DNA of 64,000 nt from Natronomonas gomsonensis (GTDB lineage: Archaea > Halobacteriota > Halobacteria > Halobacteriales > Haloarculaceae): positions 2,604,001 through 2,668,000 of the forward strand of contig NZ_CP101323.1 of assembly GCF_024300825.1 (NCBI RefSeq), written 5' to 3'. Position numbers and translations under genes: made by a program. The notes below the pieces were generated by a model that was given only the letters and a program-made list of their open reading frames with translations, made no database searches and was not told where the DNA came from. This document shows, in pieces, positions 1 to 7,746 of this stretch. Within the stretch, counting starts at the first letter, position 1, and each line of letters opens with the position of its first letter.

Positions 1-20
1 TCCGCCGTCGAGTGGCGGGT

Positions 21-254
21 ATGTCCGAGTCGACACTCGACGTTCGCGAACTCGCGCCGACCGAACGCCACCCGACGATTCACGAGGCCTTCGAGGAGTT
101 AGACGCCGGCGAGACGCTGACGATACGCAACGACCACGACCCGAAGCCACTGTTCTACGAGTTCAGCGCGGAGGTAGAGGCCTTCGACGCCGAGGGCTAC
201 GAGGTCGAACAGCGCGGTCCCCAAGAGTTCGTCGCTCGCCTGCCGAAAAAGTAG
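21..254 (+). CDS. DUF2249 domain protein
   Basis: A 77-residue acidic protein with the small DUF2249 fold: an N-terminal LDVRELAPTERHP strand and loop, a central DAGETL segment and a C-terminal strand ending RLPKK. I start at the ATG at 21 rather than the GTG at 12, because the family normally begins just before the LDVREL motif. The function of DUF2249 is not known; members are often found beside redox, nitrite or nitric-oxide genes in haloarchaea (recalled, not tested here). A second member lies just downstream on the opposite strand, so the two are convergent. Genes further upstream are outside the window. Confidence 0.8.
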   Translation: MSESTLDVRELAPTERHPTIHEAFEELDAGETLTIRNDHDPKPLFYEFSAEVEAFDAEGYEVEQRGPQEFVARLPKK

Positions 255-268
255 TCGCCGAGTCGCAC

Positions 269-532
269 TCACCGCCAGATGGCGGTCACGACGCCGTCCT
301 CGACGGTCACCGTGTCGTACTGCAACCTCCGGTCGTCGAGTTTGGGGTACAGCAACTTCGGCGCCCGGTCGTTCAACTGCAACAGCAGGTCGTCGCCGAG
401 TTCCGGCACCGTTTCGAGCGTCCGCTGGAGCGGTTCCGGCGGCGGGAGTTCGCGCACATCGAGGAACTCCGTCGGTCGGTCCTCCGGGGCGGCAAGCGCT
501 CGCCGCCACGCCGCTATCGGTGGGTCGGTCAT
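269..532 (-). CDS. DUF2249 domain protein
   Basis: An 87-residue protein with the same core as its neighbour: FLDVRELPPPEPL, then a GDDLLLQLNDRAPKLLYPKL segment and a C-terminal strand. The ATG at 532 is preferred; an ATG at 544 would add MSGT, and upstream extensions look non-coding. It is transcribed divergently from the radical SAM cassette that begins at 633, and the shared interval carries a perfect inverted repeat at 580-597. That arrangement suggests co-regulation with the cassette. No enzymatic motif is visible. Confidence 0.8.
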   Translation of the reverse strand: MTDPPIAAWRRALAAPEDRPTEFLDVRELPPPEPLQRTLETVPELGDDLLLQLNDRAPKLLYPKLDDRRLQYDTVTVEDGVVTAIWR

Positions 533-579
533 CGTCCCGGACATACTCGAACCGTGGCGGGGGACGCTCCAGTGTGTTC

Positions 580-597
580 TCCCGAACAGGTTCGGGA
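580..597. promoter_or_regulatory. Perfect dyad in divergent promoter
   Basis: TCCCGAAC-AG-GTTCGGGA is an 8-bp perfect inverted repeat with a 2-nt spacer. It lies between the divergent DUF2249 gene (start 532) and the radical SAM gene (start 633). A CGAAC/GTTCG half-site pair resembles what I recall for the haloarchaeal denitrification regulator NarO, although the published spacer is, to my memory, 4 nt. The same CGAAC-N2-GTTCG core recurs at 6369-6380. It is an operator candidate only. Confidence 0.45.
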
Positions 598-632
598 CGG
601 CACTCTCGGGGGCGTGAGACGAACGACGACGT

Positions 633-1787
633 ATGTCGAGGAAAGCGCCCACTTCCGAGGGACCGCCGGCCGCTCCGGTCGACACCGACGACCGCCCGTT
701 CGTTCTCGTCTGGGAGTTGACTCAGGCGTGTGACCTCGCCTGCGACCACTGCCGGGCGTCCGCTCGCCCCCAGCGCCACCCCGAGGAGTTGACGACCGAG
801 GAGGGCAAACGACTGCTCGATGCGGCCCGCCGCTTCGGCGACGGGCAACTGGTCGTCCTCTCGGGTGGTGACCCCATGGTTCGGGAGGACGTTCGGGACC
901 TCGTCGCCTACGGCAGCGACGTCGGCCTCCGGATGACGCTCACCCCGAGCGGAACGGCGTCGCTGACGGCCGACCGAGTCGGTGAGGTGGCCGACGCTGG
1001 CCTCAAGCGGCTCGCGCTCAGCATCGACGGCCCCGCGGCCGTTCACGATACCTTCCGGGGGGAGGTGGGAAGTTTCGAGCGGACGAAAGCCGCCGCCGAA
1101 ACCGCCCGCGAGGTCGGCCTCCCCTTGCAAATCAACACGACCGTCTGTGCGGCGACCGTCGAGACGCTGCCGGCGGTTCGGGACATCGTCGCCGAGTTGG
1201 GCGCCGTCCTCTGGTCGGTGTTCTTCCTCGTCCCCGTCGGTCGGGGCCGTCGACTGGAGTCCGTCAGCCCCGACCGCGCCGAGTCGGTCATGGAGTGGCT
1301 CCACGCCGTCGCCGACGAGGCGCCGTTCGGCGTGAAGACGACCGAAGCACCACACTACCGCCGCGTCGGACTCCAACGGGAAGGTTCCGAACCGGCAGTG
1401 GGTGACGCCCCGACCGACACCGATGGCCTCGGCCGACGGTCGGGCATCGTCGCCGGCGACGGCTTCGCCTTCGTCTCCCACACCGGCGAGGTGTTCCCCT
1501 CGGGGTTCCTGCCGAAATCCGCCGGCAACGTCCGAGAGAGGGGGCTGGTCTCGACGTACCGGAGTGCGCCGCTGTTCGAGCGGCTTCGGGACCGCGACCG
1601 ACTGCGCGGGAAGTGTGGCGCCTGCCCCTACCGAGGTGTCTGTGGCGGGAGTCGTTCGCGGGCGTTCGCGACCACCGGCGACCCGCTCGAAAGCGATCCC
1701 CTGTGTCCGTACGTTCCCGAGGGGTACGACGGCCCGCTCCCGGACGGCGTCGCGGCGACCGATTCGGACGGGGGCGTTCCGTGGTGA
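633..1787 (+). CDS. Radical SAM/SPASM protein (TIGR04053-like)
   Basis: A 384-residue radical SAM enzyme. The 4Fe-4S/SAM cluster motif CDLACDHC (C33, C37, C40) follows a WELTQACD strand, and the SAM-binding GGDP motif follows near residue 88. A SPASM-type cysteine cluster begins near residue 327 (KCGACPYRGVCGG) and ends with a cysteine near 356, consistent with auxiliary Fe-S clusters. It looks like the TIGR04053-type family; relatives include AhbC/AhbD/NirJ heme-synthesis enzymes, so siroheme-to-heme chemistry is an alternative to peptide modification. It is a paralogue of the enzyme at 2202-3413 (both share ELTTEEGKRLL). It heads the cassette with a small partner gene in between. Confidence 0.8.
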   Translation: MSRKAPTSEGPPAAPVDTDDRPFVLVWELTQACDLACDHCRASARPQRHPEELTTEEGKRLLDAARRFGDGQLVVLSGGDPMVREDVRDLVAYGSDVGLRMTLTPSGTASLTADRVGEVADAGLKRLALSIDGPAAVHDTFRGEVGSFERTKAAAETAREVGLPLQINTTVCAATVETLPAVRDIVAELGAVLWSVFFLVPVGRGRRLESVSPDRAESVMEWLHAVADEAPFGVKTTEAPHYRRVGLQREGSEPAVGDAPTDTDGLGRRSGIVAGDGFAFVSHTGEVFPSGFLPKSAGNVRERGLVSTYRSAPLFERLRDRDRLRGKCGACPYRGVCGGSRSRAFATTGDPLESDPLCPYVPEGYDGPLPDGVAATDSDGGVPW

Positions 1788-1906
1788 GGAGGGAACTCGG
1801 GGTTCGAATGCGGTCGTATCTTGGAACGGAGAACCGACTCCCGGCTATCGATTGTAGCGAACATCTTCGGGGAAATCGATTTGCCGACGGCGGACCGACG
1901 CCCGCC

Positions 1907-2200
1907 ATGGTCGAACGACCGGAACGAAGCCGAACCGAGGGCGGCGAACGGGCACCCACCGGCCGGGAGTGGGAGGTGTTCGTCCGGGACGCCGGCGACG
2001 ACCCCATGCGCCACGCCGGGAGCGTCCGCGCCCGCGGCGCCGAGACGGCCCACGAACTGGCCAGTCGGCTGTTCGCGTGGTACGCCACCGACATCTGGGT
2101 GTGTCCCGCCGAGGAGATGTCGCGGTTCAGCACTCACGAGGCCGAGGGCGCCTCCGCCGACGTGCCGCGGGAGGAGCCACGAACCACGGAGGGGTTCTGA
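1907..2200 (+). CDS. Htur_1727-type rSAM partner (PaaB-like)
   Basis: A 97-residue protein placed between two radical SAM enzymes; the next start codon comes 1 nt after its stop. The core EWEVFVRDAGDDPMRHAGSV, followed by a helix and DIWVCP, matches what I recall of the haloarchaeal Htur_1727 family of rSAM-partnered proteins (TIGR04031), and also resembles PaaB, the small subunit of phenylacetyl-CoA epoxidase. NCBI lists the family as a candidate RiPP precursor, but the PaaB-like fold and the folded-looking sequence argue equally for an accessory or substrate-carrier protein. The C-terminal 25 residues are polar and probably disordered. The start is the ATG at 1907; the longer upstream frame lacks the family's pattern. 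Confidence 0.72.
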   Translation: MVERPERSRTEGGERAPTGREWEVFVRDAGDDPMRHAGSVRARGAETAHELASRLFAWYATDIWVCPAEEMSRFSTHEAEGASADVPREEPRTTEGF

Positions 2201-2201
2201 C

Positions 2202-3413
2202 GTGATTTCGGTCAGCACGCTGCTGTGTGACCACGCCGCAGGCGGGAACCGACTCCGTTACGATGTCGACACCGGCGACACCGACCCCGTCTCGACGGCA
2301 CCACAGCGACGGCCCGTCGTCGTCTGGAACACCACGAACGGCTGTAACCTGCGCTGTGCGCACTGCTATGCGGGTTCAGGTGGACCGGAGCGGCCGGGCG
2401 GGGACGAACTGACGACTGAGGAGGGCAAACGGCTCCTCTCGGAGTTGGCCGACTACGGCGCCCCCGTCGTCCTCTTTTCCGGCGGCGAACCGCTCGTCAG
2501 AGACGACCTCGCGGAACTCGTCGCCCACGCCGCAGACGAGGGACTTCGCCCGGTGCTGTCGACGAACGGGACGCTGTTGACCGTCGAGCGCGCCCGTGAA
2601 CTGAAGCGAGCGGGCCTCGCCTACGCGGGGGTGTCCGTCGACGGCCTCCCCGAGCGCAACGACGAGTTCCGCGGCGTCGACGGCGCCTTCGACGCCGCCA
2701 TCGACGGCATCGAGTCGTGTCTCGATGTCGGCCTCAAGACCGGCCTACGGTACACGGTCACCGGTCGGAACGTCGACGACCTCGAAGGGGTCATCGAGTT
2801 GCTCCGTGAGGTCGGCGTCGACCGGTTCTGTTTCTATCATCTCGCCTACAGCGGCCGCGGTGCCGACCTCGAAGGCGTCGATTTGACCGACGACCAGCGC
2901 CGCCGGGTCGTCCGAACGCTGTGTGACCGAACTGTCGAGGCCCACCGCTCGGGTGACGATATAGAGACGCTTTTGGTCGGCAACTACGCCGATGCCGGGT
3001 TCCTCGTCGAGTACGCCCGCGAACGGTTCGGAGAGGTGGCCGCACGGCGCGTTTACGACCGACTGGAGCGCAACGGCGGCGACCCCGCAGGCGAGCGAGT
3101 GGCCGCCGTCGACTCCCGCGGCAACGTCCACCCGACGCAGTTCTGGCGCACCTACAGCCTCGGCAACGTCCGCGACAGGTCCTTCGGCGACATCTGGGAG
3201 GACGAGTCGAACCCGCTGTTGGCGGCGCTTCGGAACCGCTCGGAGCGCCTCCGTGGCCGGTGTGCGGAGTGTCGCTATCAAGAGGTTTGCCGCGGCGGCT
3301 CCCGACTCCGGGCGCTGTCGGCCGGCAACGGCCTCTTCGGTCCGGACCCGCAGTGCTATCTCGACGCCGAGGAGCGCCGGGGAGCGCCGCCGCCGACCGC
3401 AGATGCCGACTGA
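2202..3413 (+). CDS. Radical SAM/SPASM protein (AhbC/NirJ-like)
   Basis: A 403-residue radical SAM protein with cluster motif CNLRCAHC (C48, C52, C55), the SAM-binding FSGGEP motif near residue 90 and a C-terminal SPASM cluster (RCAECRYQEVCRGG from about residue 353, last Cys near 385). The start is the GTG at 2202, 1 nt after the partner gene's stop, which implies translational coupling. The sequence is close to the heme-biosynthetic AhbC/NirJ and related peptide-modifying enzymes. Whether it modifies a porphyrin or the adjacent small protein cannot be decided from sequence. Unlike halophilic pseudo-rSAM relatives, it keeps all three cluster cysteines. Confidence 0.8.
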   Translation: MISVSTLLCDHAAGGNRLRYDVDTGDTDPVSTAPQRRPVVVWNTTNGCNLRCAHCYAGSGGPERPGGDELTTEEGKRLLSELADYGAPVVLFSGGEPLVRDDLAELVAHAADEGLRPVLSTNGTLLTVERARELKRAGLAYAGVSVDGLPERNDEFRGVDGAFDAAIDGIESCLDVGLKTGLRYTVTGRNVDDLEGVIELLREVGVDRFCFYHLAYSGRGADLEGVDLTDDQRRRVVRTLCDRTVEAHRSGDDIETLLVGNYADAGFLVEYARERFGEVAARRVYDRLERNGGDPAGERVAAVDSRGNVHPTQFWRTYSLGNVRDRSFGDIWEDESNPLLAALRNRSERLRGRCAECRYQEVCRGGSRLRALSAGNGLFGPDPQCYLDAEERRGAPPPTADAD

Positions 3414-3464
3414 GCGGGCGCGGCGCCCCCGAGGACTTTCACGCTTGGCCACGAACCGCCGCCG

Positions 3465-4646
3465 ATGAGCGCCTCCTCGACGACTGCGCGGTGGACGCGG
3501 CTGTTCGTACTCGCCGGTCTCGGGTGGTTCGTCTGCTGGCAGGCGGCGGTCGTCGCCGGCGTCGGCCGCCCCACCGTCGTCGTCGGCCTGTACGGCTTCG
3601 TCCTGCATACGGTGTTCGGGAAGGCCTACGCGCTCGTTCCCTCCTACTTCGACCGAGCGCTCGCGTTCCCGCGAGCGCCGGCGATTCATCTCCCGCTTGC
3701 GGTTCTAGGGACCGCCGCTGTCGCGGCGGAGGCGGTCGGGCTCGTTCCGACCCTGTGGGGGACCGCCGGCGCCGCGCTGTGGGCGCTCGGCTGTCTCGTC
3801 TTCGTCGGGACCCTCGTCTGGAGCGTCCGCGACAACCTCTCCGGCGGCGAAACCGGGACCAGCGACGCGAAGGCCGACAGACGGCGGGTCGACCGCTTCG
3901 CCAACGCCTTCGTCCCCGTCGCGCTCGGCTACCTCCTCCTCGGGTCGGTGCTGTCGCTCGATGTCGGATTCGGTCCACTCCCGACCGGTGGCCCGCCGGT
4001 GACTCACCTCTTCGCGGCCGGGACGGCCGCGCTCCTCGTGTTCACGCTCGGCTTCCGACTGCTGCCTCGATTCCTCGTCGTCGAACCGCGGTGGCCGCTC
4101 GTGGCCGTCGTCCTCCCCGCCGGCGCGGCCGGGCCGCTCCTTTTGACGACTTCCTTCGGCGGCGGCGGGTGGTTCCACCTCGGGGCCGGCGTTCAGGCGC
4201 TCGCTCTCCTCGGGTTCGCCGTCGCCTACGTCGACATGTTCTTCCGGAGCGATCGGCGTCGAATCGGGCTGTACACCGTCGCCGTTGCCGCCGTCGCCGC
4301 GGCGGGGGTCGCACTGCTCGGCGTCTACATGGCGGTCGGCGGAATCCGTCCCGGGGTCGCTTCGGCCCACGCTCGCCTCGCGTTGCTCGGCTTTCTCGGC
4401 CTCGCCGTCGTCGGCGTCGAATACCAGTTCTATCCGCCGACCGTCGCCTCGGCGATGGGGGTCGACGACCGAACCGCAGGGGTCGCCGTCGCCCTGCTCG
4501 CCGTCGGCGTCGTCGCGGAGGGCGGTGGACTGCTCGTCGGCACGGAGGCGGCCGTCGAGGGTGGTCGGTGGCTGGCGCTGGCCGGCGCCGTCGCTCACGC
4601 GGTCGTGTTGCTCGCCGTGTTCTGGGCGCGCCGAAACCGGAGGTAA
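3465..4646 (+). CDS. Polytopic membrane protein, NnrS/heme-copper-like
   Basis: A 393-residue integral membrane protein with roughly ten to twelve hydrophobic helices. Several helices carry conserved-looking histidines: LHTVFGKAYALVPSYF near residue 46, VTHLF near 177, WFHLGAG near 237, AHARLALLGF near 301 and VAHAVVLL near 380. This pattern resembles NnrS and other heme-copper-oxidase-like helices, in which histidines bind heme or copper. It follows the radical SAM cassette by 51 nt on the same strand and so probably belongs to it. NnrS acts in the nitric oxide response, which would fit a denitrification-linked cluster. The family call is from pattern only. Confidence 0.5.
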   Translation: MSASSTTARWTRLFVLAGLGWFVCWQAAVVAGVGRPTVVVGLYGFVLHTVFGKAYALVPSYFDRALAFPRAPAIHLPLAVLGTAAVAAEAVGLVPTLWGTAGAALWALGCLVFVGTLVWSVRDNLSGGETGTSDAKADRRRVDRFANAFVPVALGYLLLGSVLSLDVGFGPLPTGGPPVTHLFAAGTAALLVFTLGFRLLPRFLVVEPRWPLVAVVLPAGAAGPLLLTTSFGGGGWFHLGAGVQALALLGFAVAYVDMFFRSDRRRIGLYTVAVAAVAAAGVALLGVYMAVGGIRPGVASAHARLALLGFLGLAVVGVEYQFYPPTVASAMGVDDRTAGVAVALLAVGVVAEGGGLLVGTEAAVEGGRWLALAGAVAHAVVLLAVFWARRNRR

Positions 4647-4647
4647 G

Positions 4648-4974
4648 TCACTGCTCGTCCCTCGACGTGGTGAGTTGCGGCTCGAAGGCGGCATCGGGGC
4701 CGAACAGCGACCACGCCAACAGCAGGAACCCGAGGGCGATGGAGGCGCTGTGGACGGTGACACCGACGAGCAGCGAGGCGAGTTCCGATTGGTGCAGTAG
4801 CCCCCCGAGCAGCGTCCCGCCGGTGATACAGCCGAGGCCGGCCGACAGCGCCCGAAGCGACCGCGAGCCGGTTCGTCGGTATGCCCGGACGGCGAGCAGC
4901 GTCACGAATCCGCCGACGACGAGCGTCACCGTGTTGGCCACGACCACGGCCAACTGGAGTCCGTCGGCGGTCAT
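4648..4974 (-). CDS. Haloarchaeal membrane protein (DUF7521-like)
   Basis: A 108-residue protein with three predicted membrane segments: an N-terminal helix near 6-28, a glycine-rich helix near 42-62 and a third near 70-92. A short arginine-rich loop (RAYRRTGSRSLRAL) follows the first helix. The layout resembles small haloarchaeal proteins now grouped as DUF7521. It is convergent with the NnrS-like gene, with only 1 nt between them, and sits downstream of no obvious partner. The function is unknown. Confidence 0.6.
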   Translation of the reverse strand: MTADGLQLAVVVANTVTLVVGGFVTLLAVRAYRRTGSRSLRALSAGLGCITGGTLLGGLLHQSELASLLVGVTVHSASIALGFLLLAWSLFGPDAAFEPQLTTSRDEQ

Positions 4975-5083
4975 CTGGTCAGTCCCCTCCGTGTGTGCCG
5001 TTGTCCACCCTTCATACTCATGAATACGGCACCCGTGGGTTTCAATCGGTAGTCGGCGTCCCAGTTCCTGAGAGTCGACACGG

Positions 5084-6310
5084 CTACTCGACGGTCCGGC
5101 TCTCGAACGTCGGAAGCACGTCGAGTTCCTCCGTCGGCGGGTTGGCGAGCAACTCCCGGGCGACGACGCGCTTGTGAACCTCGTCGGCGCCGTCGACGAT
5201 ACGGAAGGCACGAACCGACTCGTAGAAATCCGACAGCGGGAGGTCCTTGCCGATGCCGCTGCCGCCGCAGGCTTGGACGGCGTTGTCGACGGCCTCCTGG
5301 ACGACTTCGGCGGTGAACGTCTTCGCCATCGCGACTTCGGTGCGTGCCTCCTCGCCCGCTTCGATTCGGTTGGCGGCGTGGCGCACGAGCGTCCGGGCGG
5401 CGTGGAGTCGCGTCCCCGAATCGGCGATGGCGAACCGCTGGGCCTGCTTGTCCGAAAGCGGCGTGCCGAAGGCCTCCCGCTCGGAGAGATACGCCGCCGC
5501 GATGTCGAGGGCGCGGTCGGCGACACCGGAGAACCGCAGACAGTGAGTCAGCCGTGCCGGGCCGAGACGCCGCTGGGCGGCGGCAAAGCCCTCACCCTCC
5601 TCGCCGAGGAGGTGTTCGTCGGGGACGCGAACGTTCTCGAATTTCACCTCGGCGTGGCTCTTCCCCGTCGGCCCGCCGCCCATGTGGGGGATGTTCCGAA
5701 CCACATCGACACCCGGCGTCTCGGCGTCGACGAGGAACAGCGAACACCCCTCGTAGGGGTGGACCTCGGGGTCCGTTCGGGCGAGGACGACGAACACGTC
5801 GGCCTCGACGCCCTGTGTCGTCCACCACTTGTGGCCGTCGATGACCCACTCGTCCCCATCGCGCTCGGCGCGTGTCCGAATCATCTTCGGGTCCGACCCT
5901 GCACCGGGTTGCGGTTCAGTCATCGCAAACGCCGACCGCATCGTCCCGTCGACGAGCGGCTGGAGATACCGCTCCTTCTGGAGGTCGTCGCCGACGAGTT
6001 CCAACAGGTGCATGTTCCCCTCGTCGGGGGCGTCGACCCGGAGGGCGAGCGGCCCGAGCAGCGAGCGGCCGGCGGCCTCGAAGACGGGCAACGCCTCTCG
6101 AAAACTCAAGCCGAGCCCGCCGTACTCGGCGTCGATTTGGGGCGCGTACACCTCGTACTCCCGTGCGGCGTCCCGCAGTTCCTTGACGGTGTGTGCGGAC
6201 ACGTCGCCGCCGCTGGCGATGGAACGCTCTTTCGGAACGACAACGTCGTCGATGAACTCGCGGGTCCGCTCGGCAACGACGCGGCCTGCTTCGGGGTCGT
6301 CGTATTCCAT
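5084..6310 (-). CDS. Acyl-CoA dehydrogenase family protein
   Basis: A 408-residue flavoprotein of the acyl-CoA dehydrogenase superfamily. The N-terminal helical domain is followed by the FAMTEPQPGAGSD flavin-contact motif (about residues 133-145), the WWTTQGV strand, and a C-terminal domain with VQACGGSGIGKDLPLSDFYE and an RIVDGADEVHK tail that resembles the RIxDGTxE signature. It should oxidise an acyl-CoA to the enoyl-CoA and pass electrons to ETF. It is a different subfamily from the enzyme at 18912-20114. It stands alone on the minus strand; the divergent interval to the cupin gene contains the dyad at 6369-6380. Confidence 0.9.
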   Translation of the reverse strand: MEYDDPEAGRVVAERTREFIDDVVVPKERSIASGGDVSAHTVKELRDAAREYEVYAPQIDAEYGGLGLSFREALPVFEAAGRSLLGPLALRVDAPDEGNMHLLELVGDDLQKERYLQPLVDGTMRSAFAMTEPQPGAGSDPKMIRTRAERDGDEWVIDGHKWWTTQGVEADVFVVLARTDPEVHPYEGCSLFLVDAETPGVDVVRNIPHMGGGPTGKSHAEVKFENVRVPDEHLLGEEGEGFAAAQRRLGPARLTHCLRFSGVADRALDIAAAYLSEREAFGTPLSDKQAQRFAIADSGTRLHAARTLVRHAANRIEAGEEARTEVAMAKTFTAEVVQEAVDNAVQACGGSGIGKDLPLSDFYESVRAFRIVDGADEVHKRVVARELLANPPTEELDVLPTFESRTVE

Positions 6311-6368
6311 GGGTAATCCTCGTCACGCCACATAACAACGGCTGTGCGGAATCCCAGCGACTGAGACA

Positions 6369-6380
6369 CGAACATGTTCG
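6369..6380. promoter_or_regulatory. CGAAC-N2-GTTCG dyad
   Basis: CGAACATGTTCG is a perfect 12-bp palindrome in the interval between the divergent acyl-CoA dehydrogenase (start 6310) and the cupin gene. It has the same half-sites and spacing as the dyad at 583-594. A third copy of this core lies inside a gene at 29932-29943, so chance occurrence must be kept in mind. Confidence 0.35.
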
Positions 6381-6417
6381 GCGACGGGTGGACGTGGTCG
6401 GCGCTCGAACGCCGAAC

Positions 6418-6714
6418 GTGCCCACGAAACGCCACCTCTCGGACCTCGACTCGACGCCGCAGGCGAACGTGTTTCCGGGAACCGAACCCCGGACGGTTCG
6501 ACTGTCGCTTTCGGCCGGCGAGGAGATACCGGCCCACCGCCACCCCGACCGACACATCGTGCTGTATCTCCTTGATGGACGTCTCGACCTCGTACTCGAC
6601 GACTCGACGCACGAACTCGATGCTGGGTCAGTCGTTCGGTTCGACGGTGACCAAGATATCTCGCCGAAGGCGGTCACAGACGCCACGGCGCTGCTCGTCC
6701 TCGCCTCGCGGTGA
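6418..6714 (+). CDS. Small cupin-domain protein
   Basis: A single-domain cupin of 98 residues starting at GTG 6418; a GTG at 6388 would add ten residues. Cupin motif 1 is visible as AGEEIPAHRHPDRHIVLYLL, with the HxH metal pair, followed by DGRLDLVLDD and a second motif LDAGSVVRFDGDQDISPKA. Cupins of this size bind a divalent metal and often act as small-molecule sensors or dioxygenase-like enzymes; the substrate is not predictable. It is divergent from the acyl-CoA dehydrogenase, with the palindrome 6369-6380 in between. Confidence 0.8.
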   Translation: MPTKRHLSDLDSTPQANVFPGTEPRTVRLSLSAGEEIPAHRHPDRHIVLYLLDGRLDLVLDDSTHELDAGSVVRFDGDQDISPKAVTDATALLVLASR

Positions 6715-6809
6715 ACGGTCCTCGGTCCGCCGACCGTCTCTTTCGTGTGTGGGTATGACACGCGCACAGCGAAGACGCTTTGATTGCCGCCGAACACACA
6801 GAACAACTG

Positions 6810-7733
6810 ATGGACCGAGCGGACCCCGCCGACCGAATCGACGCGATTCGAACCGCCGAGGGCCTCGAGGAGTTGGCCGAACACTTCGAGACGGATTCGG
6901 TCCACGAGGCGTACTTCCGGGCGAAGGCGGTGTGGGAGGCGGCCATCCGGCGAACGCAGGCATCCGACTCCGACGACGAGGGGCTTCCGGGAACTCGCGT
7001 CGTCGTCGACGGCCACGCCTTCCACGTCCACGGCGTCACCCACGCCGACACCGACGAGGAGCGGTCGTTCCTCCGCGAGCACGTCTCGGCGTTTCAGGAC
7101 CGCGGTGCCGTCGTCTACTGCGAGCAGGGCATCCGGCCGATGTACTTCGAGGACTTCCCTTCGACCTGTGAGATGGACGACTACCGGTGGGCGATGCAAC
7201 GGTGTGCGGAACTCGATTTGCCGTCGCATCTGGAGTCGCTGCCGGAGTCCGGTGTCGACGCGCTGTTGGAGAACCTTCCCGGGGTCACGGAGACGTTCCG
7301 GGAGGCCACCTTCTCGCTCATCGACTCCGGAACGCCGGTGTACGGCGAAGCCTTCGAACGCGCCCTCGGCGACGTGGCGGCGGATTTCCTGACCACCCAC
7401 ACGGACCTCGCGGTCGGCAAGAGTTACGAGGCGTTCGCGCTCAGCAGCGAGGCGAGTCGCAACCCCGAGCGACTCGGCGCCCTCCAGCGATACTACGAGC
7501 GCAACTTCCTCCCACAACCGCTGGAACGCGAGTGGCTCCGAGGACACGACCCGGAACTGGAGATAGTCACCCACGCCCGAAACGAGCGGATGGCCGACTA
7601 CTCTGTCTTCCACAACGACGACGCCGAGGAGGTCCACCTCATCGTCGGCGCGGCACATCAACCCGGCGTCGTCTACTACCTCGAACGCTACCGGGATGGA
7701 CGGACGGTTCCCGAGTCCTTCGAGTTGGTCTGA
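6810..7733 (+). CDS. TraB/GumN-like protein
   Basis: A 307-residue protein starting at ATG 6810; the TTG at 6780 is a weaker start. I do not recognise a named haloarchaeal family, but three spaced motifs resemble the TraB/GumN/Tiki superfamily: VHGVTHADTDEE near residue 74, VYCEQGIRPMYF near 101, and a C-terminal VGAAHQPGVVYYLE near 277, similar to the GxxHxxG motif. Catalytic members are metalloproteases. There is no signal peptide or membrane segment, so it is probably cytoplasmic. It is convergent with the signalling gene at 7747. Confidence 0.45.
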   Translation: MDRADPADRIDAIRTAEGLEELAEHFETDSVHEAYFRAKAVWEAAIRRTQASDSDDEGLPGTRVVVDGHAFHVHGVTHADTDEERSFLREHVSAFQDRGAVVYCEQGIRPMYFEDFPSTCEMDDYRWAMQRCAELDLPSHLESLPESGVDALLENLPGVTETFREATFSLIDSGTPVYGEAFERALGDVAADFLTTHTDLAVGKSYEAFALSSEASRNPERLGALQRYYERNFLPQPLEREWLRGHDPELEIVTHARNERMADYSVFHNDDAEEVHLIVGAAHQPGVVYYLERYRDGRTVPESFELV

Positions 7734-7746
7734 CCCACTGTGGTGT

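Noticed and set aside
99..1481. A 460-codon open frame on the minus strand across the DUF2249 and radical SAM genes.
   Set aside because: It is a frame shadow caused by high G+C and strong codon bias; it is rich in Arg, Pro and Gly with no domain, while the plus-strand genes carry clear motifs.
2202..3413. Possibility that the second radical SAM gene is a pseudo-rSAM lacking its cluster.
   Set aside because: The motif CNLRCAHC is complete, as is CDLACDHC in the first gene.
3260..5023. A 587-codon open frame on the plus strand overlapping the second radical SAM and NnrS-like genes.
   Set aside because: The translation is an arginine-rich low-complexity sequence, as expected from the wrong frame of GC-rich DNA.
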